A DNA stretch of 64,000 nt from Sulfurimonas sp. (GTDB lineage: Bacteria > Campylobacterota > Campylobacteria > Campylobacterales > Sulfurimonadaceae): contig JAKISR010000005.1 of assembly GCA_021648465.1 (NCBI GenBank), positions 1 to 64,000 of the forward strand, read 5' to 3'. Under the pieces are notes generated by a model, which saw nothing but the letters and a program-made list of their open reading frames with translations, did no database searches and was not told the origin of the DNA. Of this stretch, positions 17,652 to 24,407 are shown piece after piece (position 1 is the first letter of the stretch; each line of letters opens with the position of its first letter). The position numbers and the translations under genes are program-made.

Positions 17652-18337
17652 AACTCAACCTTTTTTTTACAAACTTTCTTAGTTTTTATACTAAAATAAA
17701 TATTAATATCACTCCAGGTCTTTCCTAAATGTTGATTAAAACAGGCCTTATTTAAAGAATAGAGTGCTTCACTAGCATTAAATTCTAATAAATTTAATTT
17801 TCCTGTGCTATAAAGAATGTCTTTTTTTGTGTAATATTTCATATTAACATTTTTTTTGATACCATTCATGTTTACTTCTAAAACTATATCACCTTCATCA
17901 TAATTATATTTTTCAATTACTATTTTATTTCTACGGCTTTTTTGCTTATTATTTAAAGACTCATTAACCTCTTTAAAATTAATAGGCTTAAGATCTATGA
18001 TTGTAGCTTCTATATTATCACCTTCTAGTATATTGAAAAAATATTTTAGTAAATTTTCATTTACTTCTTTTTGTGCTGTATATACACTTTTTTTATCTAT
18101 AATAATTTTATAATTTTTTAACAATTCCAAAATATTTTCTGCACCATCAGAATTTTTTATATATGTTATATCTTTAAATCTACCAACTATTCCAACTTTA
18201 AAATTTGTTTTATATCCTTCAAAATATATATCTATCTCTTGAGCTTGCTCTAGGGTACAATTCTCAGTATTAATTGCACTTACTTTTGCATTACTGATAG
18301 ATAAAGAAAAAAATAAAATAAAAATAATTTTTTTCAC
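17648..18337 (-). CDS. YceI-like periplasmic protein, first gene of the conduit operon
   Basis: 229 residues, GTG start with AGGA upstream, signal peptide ending SISNA near residue 17. The mature start, C.LEQ..EIDIYFEGYKTNFKVGIVGRFKDI, resembles the YceI lipocalin-like family of Campylobacterota. The later strands (a VVEKYNYDEGDI-like stretch, MNGIKKNVNMKYY) and a final HLGKTWSDINIYFSIKTKKVC also fit a small barrel. YceI proteins bind isoprenoid lipids, and some are expressed with cytochromes; substrate here is unknown. It opens the six-gene operon and overlaps the NHL lipoprotein by four bases. The family call is moderate because the similarity is mostly in the first 60 residues. Confidence 0.55.
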   Translation of the reverse strand: MKKIIFILFFSLSISNAKVSAINTENCTLEQAQEIDIYFEGYKTNFKVGIVGRFKDITYIKNSDGAENILELLKNYKIIIDKKSVYTAQKEVNENLLKYFFNILEGDNIEATIIDLKPINFKEVNESLNNKQKSRRNKIVIEKYNYDEGDIVLEVNMNGIKKNVNMKYYTKKDILYSTGKLNLLEFNASEALYSLNKACFNQHLGKTWSDINIYFSIKTKKVCKKKVEL

Positions 18338-18380
18338 CTTAAATCCTCACAATTTTTTTAATATTCCTAATATTTATATA

Positions 18381-18386
18381 AGTATA
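18381..18386 (-). promoter_or_regulatory. Possible -10 box of the six-gene operon
   Basis: TATACT on the minus strand 44 bases before the GTG start at 18337, in very AT-rich DNA. This makes it a weak call. Confidence 0.3.
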
Positions 18387-18456
18387 TCTATTAATATATA
18401 AATATTAAGATATTATCGCAAGATAAAGGCAGATTTAAAAAGGAAAGTATGTAATA

Positions 18457-18486
18457 AATCACTAAGTGAATACTCACTTAGTGATT
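18457..18486. terminator. Perfect 13-bp hairpin after the tetrahaem cytochrome gene
   Basis: AATCACTAAGTGA pairs exactly with its complement around a four-base loop, 28 bases after the stop of the tetrahaem gene. No long T-run follows, but position and perfect symmetry favour a terminator or RNA-end stabiliser that separates the tetrahaem transcript from the six-gene operon. Confidence 0.6.
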
Positions 18487-18514
18487 GGATATATTTACCT
18501 ATGATAAAATATTT

Positions 18515-19351
18515 CTATTTATCATGACAACCGAAACAAAGTTCACTTTGCACATTAGAATGGCGAAGATAATTAACTTGTAAAGCAGTCGCTTGAGCTA
18601 CACCTGTAGCATTATGTGGATCATGGCATGAAGCACATTCAACTCTATCACCTGCTGCTCCTCTAAGTAATGATGCAACAGTGGTACCACCATCTGCTGT
18701 TTTCCATGCTCCACCTGTACCAACTGGAAGAGTATCAGTTATAGCTCTTAGACTTGCTCTTCCAGGGATATATTGAATAGAAACTGGGTGATCATTCGAA
18801 AGATCAATATTACCAGATGTTAAAACACCCAAATCACCACCTATATTACCACCATAAACTGTTGCTATACCATTAATAGTACCTGCAACACCCGCTGTTC
18901 CTGATGCCAATGAACCCATTCCAGAACCTGGAGCATTCACAATTGAATCAATTGCACTCACACCATCATGACAACTTAAACATGCAAGTGAAGAGTTTGC
19001 TGGAGTATCTAAAGTTTTTGTTCCAGCTACTGTACCAGCACCAGAAGCACCACCACCATACATATCAAAAGTTTGACCTGCGACTGACTCTTTATTCCAA
19101 ATTGGTGCACCAGTGAAATCTATATTAGCCGCGTGAGGTGTATGACAATATACACAAACTTCACCATTATCACCAGATACTCCAGTACCAGGACCAGTAG
19201 CACTTAAATTATGTGGACTTGATGCAGCTGTAACTGACTCTCCACCATAAGCAGTTGTACCCGATGTACCTGCATTTGTGCCATCACCAGCAAATACCGC
19301 CGATGATATAAGCAATATTGCAGCTAATACGCTGATTTTATTATTAATCAT
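18515..19351 (-). CDS. Tetrahaem cytochrome c, candidate nanowire subunit
   Basis: 278 residues with a signal peptide ending SSAVFA near residue 21, then a Gly/Thr/Ala-rich mature protein of about 257 residues. Four CXXCH sites start at about 66, 124, 239 and 272. The order HNLS, CVYCHTPH, a P.WN. segment, CLSCHDG, NDHPVSIQY, CASCHDPH, LRHS, LC.GCH matches the small secreted tetrahaem cytochromes of Fe(III) reducers, the group to which the filament-forming OmcE belongs. The many small residues and few charges are typical of secreted polymerising cytochromes. It has its own promoter and is flanked by hairpins on both sides, so it may be expressed separately and strongly. Filament formation is an inference. 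Confidence 0.8.
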   Translation of the reverse strand: MINNKISVLAAILLISSAVFAGDGTNAGTSGTTAYGGESVTAASSPHNLSATGPGTGVSGDNGEVCVYCHTPHAANIDFTGAPIWNKESVAGQTFDMYGGGASGAGTVAGTKTLDTPANSSLACLSCHDGVSAIDSIVNAPGSGMGSLASGTAGVAGTINGIATVYGGNIGGDLGVLTSGNIDLSNDHPVSIQYIPGRASLRAITDTLPVGTGGAWKTADGGTTVASLLRGAAGDRVECASCHDPHNATGVAQATALQVNYLRHSNVQSELCFGCHDK

Positions 19352-19386
19352 CTTATCTCCTTTTTTGCTAAAGTATATAAGTAACT

Positions 19387-19392
19387 TTTATA
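19387..19392 (-). promoter_or_regulatory. Possible -10 box of the tetrahaem cytochrome gene
   Basis: TATAAA on the minus strand 36 bases before the start at 19351, followed by an AAGGAG ribosome site. The gene lies 158 bases after the preceding stop, which supports its own promoter. Confidence 0.4.
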
Positions 19393-19452
19393 CTTTATCT
19401 GAAATAAGTATAACTAATTCTAAACTTAACAAAGCTTAAAATTCTAAATTAA

Positions 19453-19487
19453 TGTTACCCATTAATACTCGGTTACTATTGGTAACA
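19453..19487. terminator. GTTAC hairpin between octahaem and tetrahaem genes
   Basis: TGTTACC (19453-19459) pairs with GGTAACA (19481-19487), and a further GGTTACT lies in the loop. It sits 22 bases after the octahaem stop and before the tetrahaem promoter. It may be a terminator, or a site with repeated GTTAC half-motifs for a regulator. Confidence 0.4.
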
Positions 19488-19509
19488 CAATTTAAGCACT
19501 AGTTTATAA

Positions 19510-20535
19510 TTACTTTTGATGGCATCTTTTACACACGCCAAACACACCTGTACCAGTCATGCGAAGTAATTTTACTCCTTTAGAACCATGTGGATTATGA
19601 CAGCTACTACAATAAAAGTCTCTCCCTGGGCGAGACGGATCTTTTCTGTCCTTTGTTGGATGAGCACCTTGATTTCTTCCAAATACAAAACTTGAAACAA
19701 CATGCTTACCACTTGCTTTTTCTGAATGACATGTTGTGCATAAGTTCCAAACTGGTTTTCTAAGAAAAAATTCATTATCAGACCCATGAGGATTATGACA
19801 TCTCACACAATGCCCATCATTTACTGGACCATGTCCATAAGGATTTGTTTGCCAAGCTTCTATTTGATCATGACAAAGAGCACATGTATTTGAGATTGGA
19901 CTTGGTGTTAAATATTTTGAAGTACCTTTTTCATCTAAATTATATTCTGAGACTTCACCATTATGACACTCTAAACAAAGCCAATTAGCAACAGGAGAAT
20001 GTGTATTTTTTGTATTTAACATCCCATTGTGACATCCATAACATGTCGTTTTAGTAACATCTTCAAATACATTTCCATCTGTGGGAATATTAGATTCCAT
20101 AGTATGGCAAGACTTACATTTGTTTTCATTTTCTTGCGTATGATAATAATTAAGATTATAGTCTTCTGCGTCTTCTTCATTAGCACCTTCAAATAATTCA
20201 GATAAAAAATAAATATCTCTTTTTTCTTTATCTATTAATTGAGAGTTTTTATATGAGCTTACATGTATATCATTTTGTCCTACATTTAATACAATAGTTT
20301 TACAATAAGTTTTTTTTGATTTATCTACTTTTATGGTTGCGATTTTATTGTTTTTTTGTGATATTACTATAGTATCAATTTCTTTGTCTATAATCTCTAT
20401 TACAAAAGTGCTATTTTCGCCTACATATCTTGAGTTATCTAATGGTTGAAGAATTTTGATAGAAGAGCTTATTTCATTTGCATTGCCGCTAAAAGCGACA
20501 AAAAACAAAATTAATAGCGTATATACAAACTTCAT
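19510..20535 (-). CDS. Octahaem cytochrome c with N-terminal Ig-like domain
   Basis: 341 residues with a signal peptide ending AFSGNA near residue 19. Residues about 25-110 form a beta-rich Ig-like domain (SSSIKILQPLDNSRYVGENS and a later LNVGQNDIHV). Residues 135-341 hold eight CXXCH sites: CKSCH, CYGCH, CLECH, CALCH, CVRCH, CTTCH, CSSCH and CKRCH. CHNPHGS recurs, the doubled-CXXCH pattern. It ends directly after the last haem. It begins eight bases after the 12-haem gene and is certainly cotranscribed with it. The Ig-like domain could dock it to a partner. It is probably a periplasmic or outer-membrane-associated electron carrier; the direction of flow is unknown. Confidence 0.85.
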   Translation of the reverse strand: MKFVYTLLILFFVAFSGNANEISSSIKILQPLDNSRYVGENSTFVIEIIDKEIDTIVISQKNNKIATIKVDKSKKTYCKTIVLNVGQNDIHVSSYKNSQLIDKEKRDIYFLSELFEGANEEDAEDYNLNYYHTQENENKCKSCHTMESNIPTDGNVFEDVTKTTCYGCHNGMLNTKNTHSPVANWLCLECHNGEVSEYNLDEKGTSKYLTPSPISNTCALCHDQIEAWQTNPYGHGPVNDGHCVRCHNPHGSDNEFFLRKPVWNLCTTCHSEKASGKHVVSSFVFGRNQGAHPTKDRKDPSRPGRDFYCSSCHNPHGSKGVKLLRMTGTGVFGVCKRCHQK

Positions 20536-20543
20536 ATTAGATT

Positions 20544-21749
20544 TTATTTAAGATTTACTATTGGTTTATCTTTATCATAATGACGTCTAGCATGACATGC
20601 AGGAGCACACGAACCACCACTTTCGGTTTCTATGAAGCGAATTGGAAAACTAATTCTTCCAAATTTTGTTTTCTTTCTTAAATGGTGTGGATACTCTTTT
20701 GTACCATGAAAATCATGACAAGCTCTACAAGAACGACCTTTTTCTTTGTTTACATGTACATAATGCTGATTTACTGAACCATTTCTAAAGTTTGTTGCTG
20801 TTGTTGTATTTTTATCCATAATTTTTGCTTTATCATGACATTGAAAACAGATATAATTATCTTCATCAAAACTTTCATAAAAAGTTCTTGGAAATGGTTT
20901 TTTAAGCATCCTTAGATTATTTGACCCGTGTGGATTATGACAAGCTGCACAATCTCCCCAAAGAATTGGTCCATGCCAATCTGGATTTTTATCAAGATGT
21001 TTAGCAATATTTTGAAGCTTATATCCTGTTTCATCAGTTATTAAAGTTTGATTGTGACAGGTTAAGCATAACTCCTTAGATGTATCTTTAATCAAAAATT
21101 TTGGATGCTCCGAACCATGTGGATCATGACACTCAAGACATTTTCTTGGTCTATTAAGTGCTCCATGTTTATCTGTAACTTCATTAATCCACACCTCTTT
21201 TTCCACATGGCACATAACACATAAATCTTTTTTACCATCAGCTTTTAACTGATATAAATGATCTTCAGTATGAGGGTCATGACAATTTGTACACTGATCT
21301 TTTACTGGTGGGTGGATATGTGTAGTAGTATGTAAAAATTCATCTTTTGCTTGATGACAAGCTGTACAAAGCTCATTTATACTAGATGCTATTAAAAGTT
21401 TAGCATTATCAGATTCATGTGGATCATGACAAGCTGTACACGCACCAGCTGCTACTGGACCATGTATGAATTTCTTTGAATCTTTTGCTTCATGGCACAT
21501 AGCACATAGCTCTGGTGGATCCATTATTAAATCTTCCTCACCTTTAGCATCTGCATGACACACTGTACAATCACCCCATGCATATGGAGGGTGAACAACT
21601 TTTTTTGTAGATTTTAATTCTGTTCCATAAAATTTTTCTAGCTCTGTTAATGCAACTTCTTTCTCTTGAACTTGTGCTGCAAAAATATTTAAACATGCTA
21701 ATAATAAAAAAGTAAGTAACTTTGCTATTGTTAATCTATTATTTCTCAT
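20544..21749 (-). CDS. Multihaem cytochrome c with 11 CXXCH and one CX3CH site
   Basis: 401 residues with a signal peptide ending NIFAA near residue 25. Eleven CXXCH sites (CTVCH, CAMCH, CTACH twice, CTNCH, CVMCH, CLECH, CLTCH, CAACH, CFQCH, CRACH) alternate in the doubled-CXXCH pattern, with CHDPH/CHNPHGS after every second one. A last site, CAPACH, has three spacer residues and lies in a GGSC...CH...HY segment at the C-terminus. The compact spacing (about 33 residues per haem) suggests an elongated wire-like periplasmic protein, as in the large Geobacter periplasmic or barrel-embedded cytochromes. It follows the monohaem cytochrome by 27 bases and precedes the octahaem protein by eight bases. 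Confidence 0.88.
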   Translation of the reverse strand: MRNNRLTIAKLLTFLLLACLNIFAAQVQEKEVALTELEKFYGTELKSTKKVVHPPYAWGDCTVCHADAKGEEDLIMDPPELCAMCHEAKDSKKFIHGPVAAGACTACHDPHESDNAKLLIASSINELCTACHQAKDEFLHTTTHIHPPVKDQCTNCHDPHTEDHLYQLKADGKKDLCVMCHVEKEVWINEVTDKHGALNRPRKCLECHDPHGSEHPKFLIKDTSKELCLTCHNQTLITDETGYKLQNIAKHLDKNPDWHGPILWGDCAACHNPHGSNNLRMLKKPFPRTFYESFDEDNYICFQCHDKAKIMDKNTTTATNFRNGSVNQHYVHVNKEKGRSCRACHDFHGTKEYPHHLRKKTKFGRISFPIRFIETESGGSCAPACHARRHYDKDKPIVNLK

Positions 21750-21776
21750 TTTTACCCTTACTGTTTTATTTTAAAG

Positions 21777-22109
21777 TTATGTATCATTAGCAATAATAAT
21801 ATATGTTGCTAAGCTTTTCATATCTTCATCAGATAATATTTTAATTTTTATTAATTGTGGATTCATTACTAAAGCACGCTTTGGTTCAACGATAGGTTTA
21901 CCTTTGCTTTTAAGGTAATTTAATAAATCTTCCCCTTTTCCAACATAAGCTTTTGATATTCTATGCAAAGATGGCCCGATTGTGTCATTACTTTTTTTAT
22001 GACATAAAGTACATCCTTTTTTTTCAAAAATCTCTTTACCTTTATCTTTGGCTGAGGCATCTATTAAAAATAGTACGAAAATAAATAGACTTAGTATTAC
22101 TTTTTTCAT
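21777..22109 (-). CDS. Monohaem class I cytochrome c
   Basis: 110 residues from the chosen start. The frame stays open for 24 more codons upstream, but a TATAAT box lies inside that stretch and a GGGA ribosome site sits six bases before the ATG at 22109. The signal peptide (MKKVILSLFIFVLF..DASA) begins exactly there. The mature protein has CTLCH near residue 35 of the new start, GPSLHRI, and a C-terminal PQLIKIKILSDEDMKSLATYI segment typical of cytochrome c551/c552-type carriers; the distal Met is probably in LVMNP. It heads the operon with the 12-haem and octahaem cytochromes and is the likely soluble donor or acceptor for them. Confidence 0.88.
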   Translation of the reverse strand: MKKVILSLFIFVLFLIDASAKDKGKEIFEKKGCTLCHKKSNDTIGPSLHRISKAYVGKGEDLLNYLKSKGKPIVEPKRALVMNPQLIKIKILSDEDMKSLATYIIIANDT

Positions 22110-22143
22110 TAACATTCCCTTTTCCATTACGTAACGTCTTAGG

Positions 22144-22149
22144 ATTATA
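22144..22149 (-). promoter_or_regulatory. -10 box of the monohaem/12-haem/octahaem operon
   Basis: TATAAT on the minus strand 35 bases before the start at 22109. It lies inside the longer open frame and so supports the shorter start. Confidence 0.5.
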
Positions 22150-22237
22150 TCATAACTTTTTCTAATTCTAAAGCAATACACTATCTTTTAAAAATTTTAT
22201 AATACTATCAAATAAAAGACTAAAAATAATTTCACTC

Positions 22238-23653
22238 TTAACAAATCATTACACTTTTAATTTCGCTCATCTCTTCTATTGCAAATCTTGGACCTTCTCT
22301 TCCAACACCACTTAATTTAACTCCACCGTATGGTTGGATGTCAAAACGAAGAGTTGGCATATCGTTTATAACTATTCCTCCAGCGTCAAGTTCATATATT
22401 GCTCTTTGAGTAAGTTTTAAATCATTTGTAAAAATAGAAAACTGTAGCCCATAAGGTGAGTTATTCATTCGTGGAAGTGCTTCATCAAAAGAGTTAACTT
22501 TTATCAAACTAACTATTGGTGCAAAAACTTCTTCACAAATTATAGCCATATCATCTCTTACATCTACCATCACACAAGGATTAAACATTTTTCCTTCACA
22601 ATGTGGAGAAAACAATGCTTTTGCACCCTCTTTAATTGCACTCTCAACCCAACTCATTGCACGAAATACCGATTCTTCATCAATTAAAGGACCCATAAAT
22701 GTATCATCATTATATGGAGAACCAATTACTAGTTTTTTTGTCTCACTTGCCATTTTAGCTGCAAACTCATCATAAATATCAGCATTTACATATATGCGTT
22801 GAAGTGAAATACAAACTTGACCAGAATTAACAAAAGCACCTAAAGTACATCTCGTAGCCGCTAAATCTAAATCAGCACTATTGTCTATATATGTCGCTGC
22901 ATTGCCGCCTAGCTCTAATGACACTTTTTTAATTCCTGCATTTTTAGTAATAATTTCACCAACTGGCACACTTCCTGTAAAACTAATTACTCTAGGAATA
23001 TCACTAGTAATGAGAGCATTTCCAACTTTTGCATCACCGTACACTACACTAAGAGCATCTTTAATAGCAAACTCACTCTCAATAAAAAGCTTTGCAAATT
23101 TATATGCAGTTAAAGGTGCTTCTGGCGTCGGCTTTAGCACAACTGTATTTCCTGCTACAAGTGCTGGAGCTAACTTATGTGCCACTAAATTTAATGGGAA
23201 ATTAAAAGGTGTGATAGCTACCACAACACCAGCTGGCTCTCGCATAAAAAAAGATGTGGTTTTTTTACCACTACTCATTGCATCTGTATTTATAGTTTCA
23301 CCATGCATTGTTCTCATAGTCTCTGCACTTAAAATTACTGTTTCTATGCATCTATCTACCTCAATTCTTGCAAATGTTATAGGCTTACCAACTTCATCAA
23401 CTAATGTCTTTGCAATATCTTCTTTATTTTCTTTTAGCTTTGTTGCAACATCTAAAAGCCAATTACATCTTTGAGATAATGTTGATTTTTTTGCTTGGAT
23501 TGAAGCATTTTTAGCAATTTTTAGTGCTTTTCTCACATCATTTTCATCACATATTGAAGCGGTAGAAACAATTTTATTATTATATGGGTTTCTTCTCTCA
23601 CTTTTATTTTCTTTTTGAGTTTCTTGTGAACCAAAAAATATTTTTGCATTCAT
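22238..23653 (-). CDS. NAD(P)-dependent aldehyde dehydrogenase
   Basis: Oxidises an aldehyde to the acid in the cytoplasm. 471 residues, the usual length for the superfamily. The NAD-binding region shows TPFNFPLNLVAHKLAPAL and TGSVPVG; the general base Glu is in LELGGNAA near residue 247 and the catalytic Cys in SGQVCISLQRIYV near residue 281. The C-terminal EVFAPIVSLI and GREGPRFAIEEM segments are present. The form is closest to the lactaldehyde, succinate-semialdehyde or GapN-like groups, but the substrate cannot be told from sequence. A GGAG ribosome site precedes the start. No operon partner is evident, since the cytochrome promoter lies downstream. Confidence 0.92.
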   Translation of the reverse strand: MNAKIFFGSQETQKENKSERRNPYNNKIVSTASICDENDVRKALKIAKNASIQAKKSTLSQRCNWLLDVATKLKENKEDIAKTLVDEVGKPITFARIEVDRCIETVILSAETMRTMHGETINTDAMSSGKKTTSFFMREPAGVVVAITPFNFPLNLVAHKLAPALVAGNTVVLKPTPEAPLTAYKFAKLFIESEFAIKDALSVVYGDAKVGNALITSDIPRVISFTGSVPVGEIITKNAGIKKVSLELGGNAATYIDNSADLDLAATRCTLGAFVNSGQVCISLQRIYVNADIYDEFAAKMASETKKLVIGSPYNDDTFMGPLIDEESVFRAMSWVESAIKEGAKALFSPHCEGKMFNPCVMVDVRDDMAIICEEVFAPIVSLIKVNSFDEALPRMNNSPYGLQFSIFTNDLKLTQRAIYELDAGGIVINDMPTLRFDIQPYGGVKLSGVGREGPRFAIEEMSEIKSVMIC

Positions 23654-23801
23654 AAAATCGTTCTCCTTTTAATATAAGGGCAGCTCTGAAGAAGTTAGAG
23701 TTTTTAGAGGTGCTCATAATGTACTTGAAAATATTATACCATTAAAGATTTATAATTCAGATTAGTAAAATAGTTTTATTTTTTAATTCTTGATTTTGTA
23801 G

Positions 23802-23807
23802 TATAAT
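23802..23807 (+). promoter_or_regulatory. -10 box of the 75-residue gene
   Basis: TATAAT 26 bases before the start at 23834, followed by a very strong AAAGGAGG ribosome site. No convincing -35 hexamer is seen at normal spacing. Confidence 0.55.
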
Positions 23808-23833
23808 ACGCATAGATACAAAAGGAGGATGTT

Positions 23834-24061
23834 ATGCAAGTTAATAGCTATATATTTCAATCACCTTATTCAAGTCAAGTTCAAATTGGTAGATTGGATA
23901 CTAGTAAAAATACTGAAAGTACTGATGACAGTGGTAATTCTACGCAGTCAAAAGCAGTTAATAAACCATTAGAAACTACACGAGATTTAAAAGAAAATCA
24001 AGCTAAATTAGACCTAGTGCAATCTTTTCTAAAAACTCAAACTTTAGATATTTACGCTTAA
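23834..24061 (+). CDS. Small hydrophilic protein of unknown function
   Basis: 75 residues with no signal peptide, no Cys and no hydrophobic segment. The first 20 residues (QVNSYIFQSPYSSQVQIGRL) are followed by a disordered Ser/Thr/Asn-rich linker and a C-terminal helix (KENQAKLDLVQSFLKTQTLDIYA). The layout resembles short unstructured proteins ending in a docking helix. It has a strong promoter and a near-perfect ribosome site, so it is probably a real, well-translated gene despite its size. It is convergent with yraN, six bases away. I do not recognise a family. Confidence 0.65.
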   Translation: MQVNSYIFQSPYSSQVQIGRLDTSKNTESTDDSGNSTQSKAVNKPLETTRDLKENQAKLDLVQSFLKTQTLDIYA

Positions 24062-24067
24062 GACTTT

Positions 24068-24397
24068 TTATAAAGTAATATTTTCTAAAAAATCTATTTT
24101 TTTTGGTGTAATGATTACCGCGTCAAAAATAAAATCTACATCAAGAGAATTTATTTTCATATACACATGAGCTGTTTTGATTAAACGGGTTATTTTAGTT
24201 TTTGTAATATTTTGAACTGCATCTTCATAATCTAACCCACTTTTAACCTCAACAAAATGGATAACATTATCTCTAGTAGAAATTATATCTATCTCACCAA
24301 AGCGAGAATAAAAATTTCTTTCTATAATACTAAAACCAATTTCGCAGAGAAATTTTGTAGCTTTTTCTTCTGCAATATTTCCTTTAAATCTACTCAA
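24068..24397 (-). CDS. yraN: YraN/UPF0102 family nuclease-fold protein
   Basis: 109 residues with the family's PD-(D/E)XK-like core: the N-terminal G...EE.A..FL...GF.I.ERN, then RFGEIDII, then VIHFVEVKSG near residue 50. The acidic GEIDI and EVKSG residues would form the metal site. It is slightly shorter than usual (about 115-120). The biochemical role of the family is not settled; nuclease activity is reported for some members. It ends the operon that begins with the aminotransferase and hom. A hom-yraN neighbourhood is typical for Campylobacterota, and here an SDR and an FdhA-like gene lie between them. Confidence 0.85.
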   Translation of the reverse strand: MSRFKGNIAEEKATKFLCEIGFSIIERNFYSRFGEIDIISTRDNVIHFVEVKSGLDYEDAVQNITKTKITRLIKTAHVYMKINSLDVDFIFDAVIITPKKIDFLENITL

Positions 24398-24407
24398 TAT
24401 TTACTTC

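Noticed and set aside
22110..22181. Longer start for the monohaem cytochrome
   Set aside because: The extension holds the promoter -10 box and would place residues in front of a normal signal peptide.
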